A DNA stretch of 11,588 nucleotides from contig JAGQWV010000056.1 of the NCBI GenBank assembly GCA_020437045.1, positions 1 through 11,588 on the forward strand, given 5' to 3'. The position numbers and the translations under genes are program-made. The notes below the pieces were generated by a model. It was given only the letters and a program-made list of their open reading frames with translations. It was not told the DNA's origin and ran no database searches. Below are positions 1 to 6,537 of this stretch, piece by piece (positions within the stretch are counted from its first letter, which is position 1; the number at the start of each line of letters is the position of its first letter). The DNA is from Saprospiraceae bacterium. Lineage in GTDB: Bacteria > Bacteroidota > Bacteroidia > Chitinophagales > Saprospiraceae.

Positions 1-1
1 A

Positions 2-172
2 TTGAGTTATCCCGGAGTCTCGACCGTGATTCCTGGTCTGCGAACCGCAGAGCAAGTTCGACAAAATGCTGATCATGTGGTTCAGCTCGCTGACGAAGAC
101 CGGGTTTTTATCGAATCTTTATTTGAAGAAAAATTTGACGAATTGTTAGCCCTTATGCAAAAAGCGGGATGA
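2..172 (+). CDS. Aldo/keto reductase, C-terminal fragment
   Basis: Only the last 57 codons of the gene lie in the window; the stop is TGA at 170-172. The start of the fragment reads V-S-T-V-I-P-G-L-R-T-A-E-Q-V-R-Q-N-A. This is the typical C-terminal NADPH-binding segment of aldo/keto reductases, in which the Arg and the Gln/Asn of the V-I-P-G-x-R-x-x-x-Q-x-x-x-N pattern contact the cofactor 2'-phosphate. The remainder is the usual acidic C-terminal helix. Members reduce aldehydes and ketones with NADPH in the cytoplasm. The catalytic Asp/Tyr/Lys/His tetrad lies outside the window, so subfamily and substrate cannot be told. The next gene converges on it 58 bp downstream, and no clear terminator hairpin lies between them. 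Confidence 0.85.
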   Translation: MSYPGVSTVIPGLRTAEQVRQNADHVVQLADEDRVFIESLFEEKFDELLALMQKAG

Positions 173-230
173 ATCCATATTAGTACATCCAAACATGGCA
201 AGGTCTAAGATCGAAAATATACTATTCTTA

Positions 231-1943
231 TTAATAAGGACATCCATCCGGATCGATTATAATTAGAAAGTCTGTATTGTTTTGTACCGTGAAACCTGGG
301 TCCAATTGCACATATTGTCCAGCTTCATATACCGTGGTCAAACATAAGATGCAGGGTTGCTGTGATACTATTGTGGCACTGGAATGGATCTCGTTGTAGG
401 AAAAATAGGGGTATAAAGTAGGATATATGAGGTCTGAAATTTGATGAGTGATACTATAGAGGCAGGCAAATTCGTAAGCTCCGATGTCAGGTTGGTTACG
501 AGCCCTGCCGGTGATGTCCATAATTAAATTAGAGTTTCCGTTATTAATGGCTGCACTGCCGGTCTGGGGTACTAAACCATCATCAAATGTACCATATTGT
601 CCATCACTACCGGCCGGATCATTGATATTACCAAATAAGGGGTCAGACATTAAAAGGTTACTGGTGGTCAATTGGCCGATCACAATTAAATCTGATGGAG
701 TCACAAGGTCGGGAAGAGTGTTACGATATAGGATTGTGTTCGAGAGATAAGACTGGCCATTACTACCATTGGCAGTTTCTTTTAAAATACCTGCGGCATA
801 GTTTGCTCTATTTAAGGTAATCGTACAATAATAAATACTGGCAAATTTGGCGGCATAGATTGCTCCGGCGGTATCTGCGGTATTGGCGTAGAAGACATTA
901 TTGGTTAGAAATGATATCGGTCCGCTGGTTTCGAAATCGCCATAATCGTGTAAATAGAGTCCTCCTCCTTTTTTCGCATGGTTGTCTTTAAAGACATTTG
1001 ATTCGAGCGATAATCCCCACGATTGAAAAGTCTGTTCACCACTTACAATTGATCCCATTCCGCCACCAATTTTGAAAGCATTGTTTCCGATAAATTGGTT
1101 GTGACGGAGAATGTTGTATCCGCCATCCATATATGCGCCACCAAAATCGTTATCCGCATAGTTGTCCTTTACCGTATTAAAGTTCATATTGCCCTCTCCT
1201 TTTCGAATAGTCACACCTGCACCAAAATTTGCCCGGTTGTTTTTAATGATGTTGTTTTCTAATCTGGCTATTCCCGAATGCACATAACTATAAGTATTTA
1301 AGTTAAAGTATATACTCAGGTTTGCATAAATACCACCACCATATTCTTTTTCTAAAAGCTTGGTGTAACTTCCGTTGGTTAGTTGGATGGACGAGTTACC
1401 ATTAGCATTACCATCTAGGACGGTAAATCCATCTAAAGTAAACGTGCCCACATTTTCGTCGTAATAAAAATTAGTCATCAGTACCACATGGTACGCATTG
1501 TCATTCGTACTGTTCAAATTACCGATGTTCCCACTAAGTATCGTAGGATACAATTGAATGTTTCTCTGATTTAGTGAAGTCTCTGTGCCGGCAAATCCTC
1601 CGTACAGAGTGACATTTTCCTTTAGATAAAAGGTTTTATTACGTGGGTCCGTAGCATCTGCAGCCGTAATTCCAGGTGGAAAATAAGCGGGGTAATAGGT
1701 GCCAGAAGCCACCCAGACTTGGTCTCCACTGCCCGAGATATTGATCATAAATTGAAGGTTATTGCTGGCAGTAGCCCAGCTTAATCCATCTCCTGTGGGG
1801 GCTCCATTAGTGCGCACATAGTGAATTATTGCCTGACCACTCTGCGGGGTAACTATGCAGAGCATTGTTACAGGACCGGTGTACACGAGAAAACGATGGA
1901 GCAATGAAAGAAAGACTTTGCGATAAGGTGCATGCACTGGCAT
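231..1943 (-). CDS. Secreted right-handed beta-helix protein with C-terminal 3-coathanger-like domain
   Basis: A 570-residue exported protein of unknown substrate. Residues 1-38 look like a rather weak signal peptide: basic Arg8/Lys9, then a hydrophobic stretch, ending near S-G-Q-A. From about residue 40 it follows the pattern of parallel beta-helix or polymorphic-outer-membrane-like proteins. It has a Y-V-R-T-N-G start, Y-G-G-F-A-G-T-E at 114-121, and repeated Gly-rich turns (G-G-G-I-Y at 202, G-G-A-Y at 268, G-G-G-M at 293, G-G-G-L-Y at 326) alternating with N-N-x-I/F-x-x-N strands. The D-I-G-A-Y-E-F motif at 486-492 is the usual end of 'choice-of-anchor Q' helices. The last ~50 residues contain Y-E-A-G-Q-Y-V-Q-L-D-P-G-F-T-V, matching the 3-coathanger stack domain common on Bacteroidota surface proteins. 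No active-site motif was recognised, so it may be a polysaccharide-binding or adhesive protein. The start is the first in-frame ATG that leaves a signal sequence. It is transcribed alone, probably from the promoter near 2003. Confidence 0.85.
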   Translation of the reverse strand: MPVHAPYRKVFLSLLHRFLVYTGPVTMLCIVTPQSGQAIIHYVRTNGAPTGDGLSWATASNNLQFMINISGSGDQVWVASGTYYPAYFPPGITAADATDPRNKTFYLKENVTLYGGFAGTETSLNQRNIQLYPTILSGNIGNLNSTNDNAYHVVLMTNFYYDENVGTFTLDGFTVLDGNANGNSSIQLTNGSYTKLLEKEYGGGIYANLSIYFNLNTYSYVHSGIARLENNIIKNNRANFGAGVTIRKGEGNMNFNTVKDNYADNDFGGAYMDGGYNILRHNQFIGNNAFKIGGGMGSIVSGEQTFQSWGLSLESNVFKDNHAKKGGGLYLHDYGDFETSGPISFLTNNVFYANTADTAGAIYAAKFASIYYCTITLNRANYAAGILKETANGSNGQSYLSNTILYRNTLPDLVTPSDLIVIGQLTTSNLLMSDPLFGNINDPAGSDGQYGTFDDGLVPQTGSAAINNGNSNLIMDITGRARNQPDIGAYEFACLYSITHQISDLIYPTLYPYFSYNEIHSSATIVSQQPCILCLTTVYEAGQYVQLDPGFTVQNNTDFLIIIDPDGCPY

Positions 1944-2002
1944 TCTGATGCTTTAGATGATTGTATTCTTTTCCAGCCTCTGGGATTTCCAAGAAATTTA
2001 AT

Positions 2003-2010
2003 CAAAGATA
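2003..2010 (-). promoter_or_regulatory. Bacteroidota-type promoter -7 element for the beta-helix gene
   Basis: Read on the minus strand this is TATCTTTG, a perfect match to the Bacteroidota -7 consensus TAnnTTTG. It would place the transcription start near 1996 and give a leader of about 50 nt before the ATG at 1943. A matching -33 TTTG was not found at the expected 19-22 bp spacing, so only half the promoter is supported. A small palindrome-like AGCG-AAA-CGCT at 2016-2026 lies just upstream. Confidence 0.45.
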
Positions 2011-2165
2011 TATTCAGCGAAACGCTAATTGTGTAAGAGGACTTTTACAATGAACCAGCGGTATGAGATGACGATCGAGCGGTAAAAATATTGATGAAAA
2101 GTGCCTTATGGAATCATGCAAGGAGCAAAAATCCATGTTTCTCATTGTTCCGAAACTTTTGATTC

Positions 2166-2210
2166 GAAATAGGTAATCTTGATAACACTGACCTATTTCT
2201 CTGGTCAGTG
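2166..2210. repeat. Two overlapping, mutually exclusive inverted repeats
   Basis: GAAATAGGT at 2166-2174 is perfectly complementary to ACCTATTTC at 2191-2199 (9-bp stem, 16-nt loop). CACTGACC at 2186-2193 is perfectly complementary to GGTCAGTG at 2203-2210 (8-bp stem, 9-nt loop). The two stems share bases 2191-2193, so an RNA or cruciform could form only one of them fully at a time. Neither is followed by a T-run on either strand, which argues against a plain intrinsic terminator. It could belong to the 3' end of the DUF1080 transcript or to a long leader of the beta-helix gene. Confidence 0.6.
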
Positions 2211-2214
2211 AAAG

Positions 2215-2251
2215 TGGATTTCGACTCTATCGATAACATAGAATCGATCCA
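2215..2251. repeat. Imperfect hairpin next to the paired inverted repeats
   Basis: TCGACTCTAT at 2221-2230 pairs with ATAGAATCGA at 2238-2247 with one mismatch around a 7-nt loop. After a 2-nt bulge, TGGA at 2215-2218 pairs with TCCA at 2248-2251. On the minus strand it lies about 60 nt beyond the DUF1080 stop codon, so it may protect or terminate that transcript. No T-run follows it. Confidence 0.45.
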
Positions 2252-2309
2252 ACTCTCTTACCTCTTATAGTCGGTTCATTTGAATACCACCAAAGAAACT
2301 TACCTGAAT

Positions 2310-2897
2310 CTAAAGTTCAGCGACCATCAAATTTTTAAATTCGATACTCATCTCCCGGCCGGGATGTAATTGAATACCGATCGGACCCATTTCTGTGGCT
2401 GAATCTGAAGTATATTCCATTACTTTTTCGCCATTTAGCCAAGATGTATAGTGATTTCCAACGGCTTTAACCTCAATGGAATTCCAATCATCCAATTTTA
2501 GGAGGTCGGCAACACCTGTAGCTTCTACTGGGTATCCTTTGCCTGGTATATAAGGAGAACAGGTCATATCTCTTTTTAAAGACCCCGAAATACCTATCTG
2601 AATTTGATCATGATCTGATCGAATGAAGAATCCGGAATCTACCGTCCCTTTGCCAAATTTGAATTCTCCCTTGATAATAAAGTCTTTGTAGGACTTTTCG
2701 GTCCATAGAATGTCTCCGGTTTTATCTGCATCATTCATAACCATGAGTACTCCATCCTTAACCTTCCATGCTTCTTTTACTGTTGGGGTTGCCCAACCGG
2801 TGAGATCTTTACCATTAAAAATAGAATGCATTTCCGGATCCTGGGCCCAGGTGAGAAAAGGTAAAACGCATAAAAGGATGATGATCAGTTGCTTCAT
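2310..2897 (-). CDS. Secreted DUF1080 / 3-keto-disaccharide hydrolase-family protein
   Basis: A single-domain protein of 195 residues if started at the ATG at 2897. That start is preferred because it opens a classic signal peptide, M-K-Q-L followed by a hydrophobic core and cleavage near T-W-A-Q. An upstream in-frame ATG at 2930 would add 11 polar residues in front. The mature protein opens with I-F-N-G-K-D-L-T-G-W and then W-K-V-K-D-G-V-L, the hallmark of the DUF1080 concanavalin-like fold (Pfam PF06439). F-K-F-G-K-G-T-V-D-S-G-F-F-I-R-S corresponds to the conserved 'NSGxFxR' strand. Characterised relatives act in the periplasm on 3-keto-glycosides, and many others are uncharacterised sugar-binding or hydrolase proteins, so the substrate is unknown. 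It lies 90 bp downstream of the RdhA-like gene on the same strand and may be the last gene of that transcript. No consensus -7 element is visible in the gap. Confidence 0.85.
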   Translation of the reverse strand: MKQLIIILLCVLPFLTWAQDPEMHSIFNGKDLTGWATPTVKEAWKVKDGVLMVMNDADKTGDILWTEKSYKDFIIKGEFKFGKGTVDSGFFIRSDHDQIQIGISGSLKRDMTCSPYIPGKGYPVEATGVADLLKLDDWNSIEVKAVGNHYTSWLNGEKVMEYTSDSATEMGPIGIQLHPGREMSIEFKNLMVAEL

Positions 2898-2987
2898 AAT
2901 TATTGAATTGAAAAAATTGCAGTATGACAATATAAGAAATTAGTAGGGTGTACAACCCTGTGAATTTGCTAACAAGTTTATAAAGAA

Positions 2988-4145
2988 TTAGGTTCGACCT
3001 TGCCACCATTTAACGGGATCTTTTCTTTCTCCCCAGCTAAAAACGTCGTGGAGCCACAACATGAGTTTCCGGAATGGGCTACCGGCTAGTTTGGTTCCGA
3101 TTCTGTGGTACCATTTACTATAGTTTTTATGATAGGGACAGACTCTGATACAGATGGCGCAATCAGTGTTCATCCCTACCCAAAATCTGAAACATTTCTC
3201 TGCGTTGACTGTCCATTTTTTAATTCCCTTATGGCTGGAAATGTTTGGGGGTTCTGCCTGGGGTTCAGCATCAGGTATGGCTCGTGCAGGACAGGACGAA
3301 GCACATTTACGGCATATTTGACAAAATTCTTTTACCCCAAAACTCCTTGGTGCGTCTGGGGAAAGCGGAAGATCGGTCAGTACTTTGGCAATTCGGACAT
3401 TGGGTCCATAATTTGGTGTGATCAATAAACCATGGCGCCCATACTCTCCCAATCCAGCCTCAATGGCTAAGGGAATATTTAAGGCGGTATCATTCATCGA
3501 AGCAATAGCTTCATAACCTAAGTTAGTGATGAATTGGGCCAGTTGAGTAGCGCAACCTAGGCTTTGCATGTACCCAACACCGGTGGTAGTGCCACTCAAC
3601 GCTGAGGGAAAGGTCCGGCTCAAGGAGTAGTCCATGGGCAGGATCAGAACGATTGCATATTGTAGGCTGTCGGGAATTTGTAAGACGGGATTAGCCCCGG
3701 TCTTCCGGTTGAAATGGTGTGAGTATAAAAAACGACGGTCAAGCCTGCAGATGCCCACCATGCCGGCCCCGAAGATTTTCGCGGCTTGTTTTATTCGGGT
3801 GGTGTGGGCTAGAGCTCCTAGATCCGGTGCTTTTTGATCTGGTCCGGGACGGTGAGTCGTGTAGTAGTCCGTAAATCCTTCGACGGTGCCTTTTGTGTCA
3901 AAACCAACTTCACCAACATGGTCAGTCAGGTGCCAGCTAGCGTTTCGTAGGGCATAATCCCAATGGTCAAATCCTTTTGATTTCTTAAAAGTCTTCGCTA
4001 AATCATAACTGGCGAAAAATAATTTTGGATTGATCTTCGAATCCCAAAGAGATCGATTAAATATGTCATTCTTTTGATTGAATGGCTGGAAATCTTCTTT
4101 GATTTCAAATTCCGCGCTTAAATGCGATGACCATTTATTGTCCAT
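2988..4145 (-). CDS. Reductive dehalogenase-like (RdhA) cobalamin/Fe-S protein, no Tat signal
   Basis: A 385-residue member of the reductive dehalogenase catalytic family, which uses cobalamin and two 4Fe-4S clusters to remove halogens or carry out related reductions. The core reads G-L-G-E-Y-G-R-H-G-L-L-I-T-P-N-Y-G-P at 231-248, then V-R-I-A-K-V-L-T-D-L-P-L. It is followed by the first cluster motif C275-xx-C278-xx-C281-xxx-C285-P and a second cluster with C318, C329, C332 and C336-P. Tyr192, Asn218 and Arg251 have the same 26- and 33-residue spacing as PceA Tyr246, Asn272 and Arg305 (PceA numbering from memory), so the active site appears intact. The N-terminus is hydrophilic, with no twin-arginine signal, and no small membrane anchor (RdhB) gene lies beside it. 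No ferredoxin-reductase domain is fused, so the electron donor is unknown and the location is probably cytoplasmic. Its ATG lies inside the 3' end of the M20 peptidase gene (11-bp overlap), suggesting coupled translation. Epoxyqueuosine reductase is a related fold, but the Y-G-P...T-D-L-P-L signature favours RdhA. The natural substrate is unknown. Confidence 0.85.
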   Translation of the reverse strand: MDNKWSSHLSAEFEIKEDFQPFNQKNDIFNRSLWDSKINPKLFFASYDLAKTFKKSKGFDHWDYALRNASWHLTDHVGEVGFDTKGTVEGFTDYYTTHRPGPDQKAPDLGALAHTTRIKQAAKIFGAGMVGICRLDRRFLYSHHFNRKTGANPVLQIPDSLQYAIVLILPMDYSLSRTFPSALSGTTTGVGYMQSLGCATQLAQFITNLGYEAIASMNDTALNIPLAIEAGLGEYGRHGLLITPNYGPNVRIAKVLTDLPLSPDAPRSFGVKEFCQICRKCASSCPARAIPDAEPQAEPPNISSHKGIKKWTVNAEKCFRFWVGMNTDCAICIRVCPYHKNYSKWYHRIGTKLAGSPFRKLMLWLHDVFSWGERKDPVKWWQGRT

Positions 4146-5646
4146 CTTTCAGCGACAAGGGTGTGGTTAATAAGGTTTCGTAGATATCAATAGCCTTTTG
4201 TAAATGGCCTATACGCATATTTTCATTCGGACTATGTTGATTATTATCAGCATTGACCATCGGTACAATCACGGCAGGCACATTTAGTTTTGTGACAAAG
4301 TCGGTAATCGGTACCGTTCCTCCCATCATCCGGATCTTAATTGGTTCTTGCCCAAATTTTTCGGCCAAAGCTGCACTGAGCCAATTACCAACTGGCGATT
4401 GCATGGGAGTCCGAAATGCCAACGTACTACGGCTGCTGTGTACAAACACGATTTTGGAATGACTGAGCCGTTCTTCCCGCGTGGGCTCTTGGTCCACAAT
4501 AAAATATCCTTGCTTTTCAATATGCCTTTTAATGAGATCAAGTAACCGTGCTGGATCATTTTCCGGTACTAAGCGGATATCGATGGCTACCGTAGCATAA
4601 TCAGGAACAATCGTGCGTGCCTGACTGCCCACCCAGCCTGATAAGATACCCCGGGCATTAAATGAAGTATATTGCAGTGCTTCCTGATAGTTCTTTCCCA
4701 CTTTTTCAGGCTCTGCAATCTGCAGAAGTTCGTTGATTTGCTTAGGATTATCTGGTACTGCACTCATGATTTCCTGTTCTTCACTAGTGATGTTTATTCC
4801 GTCATAAAAGCCATCGATAGTCACCTGTCCATCTTCATTTTTCATGCTACTTAACAGGTGCGATAGCCGGAAAATTGGATTGGGAGCATAGTTGCCATAG
4901 TGTCCGCTGTGTTGTGGTACCACCGGTCCATAAACAGTCATATCCAGAGTCATAATTCCTCTGCAGCCGAAGATCAATGTAGGATCTCCTGAGATATGAG
5001 TTGGGCCATCATTGATGATCATCGCATCTGCTTTCAATAGATGTTTATATTGATCGACCGCATCCGATAAGCTCGGGCTACCCATTTCTTCTTCGCCATC
5101 AACGATCATTTTTATGTTGTGAGCACCTGACTTACCTTCCCGATGTAGCCGGTCCAGGGCAAAGAGAAAGGCAATAATCGGTGCTTTGTCATCTGCCGCC
5201 GAACGACCAAAAATTCTCCACTCCGGATTTACGGGTTCTGTCAATTGATCCCAGGAAATTGTTTCCCAGTTTCCCTCTTCATCTTGCTGCTTCAGTACTG
5301 CTGCATAAGGATTCTCTTGTTGCCACTTTCGTGGGTCGACGGGCTGACCATCCAGGTGCGTATAGAAAAGCAAGGTGGGCAGATCCGCATCGTATATTTT
5401 CTCTGCAAAAAGAAGAGGATTGCCATCTGTAGGCAGTATTTGTGTTTTTAGACCGCGCTTTTCGAGTTCACTACTTAGCCATTCAATATTTCGATCAATG
5501 TCTGCTTTGTTCAAGCCGTTGTTTGGTACCGCGACGAATTCTTTAAGATTCGCAATCGCTGACAGTAGCTCTGATTGACCTTTGGTATTTGTATATGTGA
5601 AAAGTAAAAGTAGATACGTGAGAAGAGTAAACCGAGACATAAGCAT
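4135..5646 (-). CDS. Secreted M20-family metallopeptidase (dipeptidase/carnosinase-like)
   Basis: A 503-residue di-zinc hydrolase that probably cleaves dipeptides or amides in the periplasm. Residues 1-23 form a signal peptide: Arg5, then a Leu-rich core, with cleavage near K-G-Q. There is no lipobox. Metal and catalytic residues can be placed by family pattern: His97 and catalytic Asp99 in Y-T-H-L-D-G-Q, bridging Asp152 in S-A-A-D-D-K, general base Glu186 and ligand Glu187 in D-G-E-E-E-M-G-S, Asp213 in N-D-G-P, and His471 in N-Q-H-S-P-N-E. The region around 240-350 is the dimerisation/lid domain, containing the V-V-P-Q-H-S-G-H-Y-G segment typical of the carnosinase branch. Length fits the family. 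ATGs at 5646 and 5640 are both plausible starts. It is the first gene of the minus-strand group and overlaps the RdhA-like gene by 11 bp. A near-consensus -7 element (TATCTTTA on the minus strand, 5661-5668) lies just upstream. Confidence 0.9.
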   Translation of the reverse strand: MLMSRFTLLTYLLLLFTYTNTKGQSELLSAIANLKEFVAVPNNGLNKADIDRNIEWLSSELEKRGLKTQILPTDGNPLLFAEKIYDADLPTLLFYTHLDGQPVDPRKWQQENPYAAVLKQQDEEGNWETISWDQLTEPVNPEWRIFGRSAADDKAPIIAFLFALDRLHREGKSGAHNIKMIVDGEEEMGSPSLSDAVDQYKHLLKADAMIINDGPTHISGDPTLIFGCRGIMTLDMTVYGPVVPQHSGHYGNYAPNPIFRLSHLLSSMKNEDGQVTIDGFYDGINITSEEQEIMSAVPDNPKQINELLQIAEPEKVGKNYQEALQYTSFNARGILSGWVGSQARTIVPDYATVAIDIRLVPENDPARLLDLIKRHIEKQGYFIVDQEPTREERLSHSKIVFVHSSRSTLAFRTPMQSPVGNWLSAALAEKFGQEPIKIRMMGGTVPITDFVTKLNVPAVIVPMVNADNNQHSPNENMRIGHLQKAIDIYETLLTTPLSLKDGQ

Positions 5647-5769
5647 GGTAAGTTAAATCTTAAAGATAAGTTTTATGATCAGGTGTGCATCATTCTTCTT
5701 CCCTGTGCGGCGTGATCACAGTAGGTTGATTCTTTTTCACCCGATCCTAAAACAGTATCTTCGCAGCGC

Positions 5770-6537
5770 ATGTCAAAAATATATTTTGCCTCCGATTTTC
5801 ACCTGGGTATGGATGCGCTTCGTTCGTCAGCAGATCGAGAGCAGCAGATCTTGCGATGGTTGGATCAGATCCGATCTGATGCTAGTGAATTGTATCTGGT
5901 GGGTGATCTATTTGACTTTTGGTTCGAGTATCAATCGGTAGTGCCCCGTGGTCATGTCAGATTTTTAGGGAAGATCGCTGAATTTACGGATGGGGGAATT
6001 CCCGTTCATGTTTTCACGGGTAATCACGATATGTGGATGAGTAATTATTTCGCGGAAGAATTGGGTGTTATCTTACATCGCAACCCGATCATCCGTCAAT
6101 TTGGCGACAAAAAGTTTATGATCGGCCACGGAGATGGCTTGGGTCCTGGAGATCACGGTTATAAGTTTATCAAGGGAATTTTTGCCCATCCGTTAAGTCA
6201 ATGGCTTTATGCTCGTTTACACCCCAATTTTGCTTTTAAAATGGCCAATTTTTGGAGCAATAAAAGTAGGCAACAGGCAGTAATGAAGGATCAATGGCTG
6301 GGAAAAGAAAAAGAATGGCTGGTGCAGTATTCCCAGAAAAAAATCAAAGAGATGGATCTGGATTTTCTAATATTTGGTCATCGACATCTCCCAATAGATT
6401 GTCTTCTTGATAATAATCGTAGCCGATATATTAATTTAGGAGATTGGCTATATTTTAATTCATATGCCGTTTTCGATGGTAACCAAGTTGAGCTTCGTTT
6501 TTTTGAAAATGAAGGAGCATCTCCAAGATTGGTCTAG
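5770..6537 (+). CDS. lpxH: UDP-2,3-diacylglucosamine diphosphatase
   Basis: A calcineurin-like phosphoesterase of 255 residues that hydrolyses UDP-2,3-diacylglucosamine to lipid X and UMP, the fourth step of lipid A synthesis, at the inner membrane's cytoplasmic face. The metal-binding set is complete: Asp9 and His11 in S-D-F-H-L-G, Asp46 in G-D-L-F-D-F-W, Asn85-His86 in G-N-H-D-M-W, His120 in G-H-G-D-G, and His204/His206 in F-G-H-R-H-L-P. The D-L-F-D-F-W-F-E-Y segment is typical of LpxH rather than of general phosphoesterases. It diverges from the M20 gene across 123 bp. TATCTTCG at 5756-5763 is one base off the -7 consensus and would put the transcription start almost on the ATG, so a leaderless message is possible. 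Its 3' end overlaps the next gene by 29 bp. Confidence 0.93.
   Translation: MSKIYFASDFHLGMDALRSSADREQQILRWLDQIRSDASELYLVGDLFDFWFEYQSVVPRGHVRFLGKIAEFTDGGIPVHVFTGNHDMWMSNYFAEELGVILHRNPIIRQFGDKKFMIGHGDGLGPGDHGYKFIKGIFAHPLSQWLYARLHPNFAFKMANFWSNKSRQQAVMKDQWLGKEKEWLVQYSQKKIKEMDLDFLIFGHRHLPIDCLLDNNRSRYINLGDWLYFNSYAVFDGNQVELRFFENEGASPRLV

Larger units (their letters stand above)
1944..2309. other. 366-bp intergenic region with inverted repeats and a promoter
   Basis: No convincing coding sequence was found on either strand; the only ATG-started frames are very short or are out-of-frame shadows of the beta-helix gene. The region lies downstream of the DUF1080 gene and upstream of the beta-helix gene, both on the minus strand. 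It contains a consensus-like promoter -7 element at 2003-2010 and three inverted repeats between 2166 and 2251, described separately. No tRNA-like T-loop motif or long T-run was seen. Confidence 0.7.

Noticed and set aside
227..238. Perfect palindrome CTTATTAATAAG at the end of the beta-helix gene
   Set aside because: It is AT-only apart from the ends, has no loop space, and includes the stop codon, so it is unlikely to be a terminator.
484..750. 88-residue plus-strand reading frame
   Set aside because: It lies wholly opposite the beta-helix gene, which has clear family features, and shows no protein signature of its own.
2945..2959. Small hairpin AGGGT-GTACA-ACCCT after the RdhA-like gene as a terminator
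   Set aside because: The stem is only 5 bp and no T-run follows on the minus strand.
6464..6508. Upstream ATG for the lipoprotein gene
   Set aside because: It would put 15 extra residues before the signal sequence and move the lipobox Cys to position 35, which is poor for a lipoprotein.
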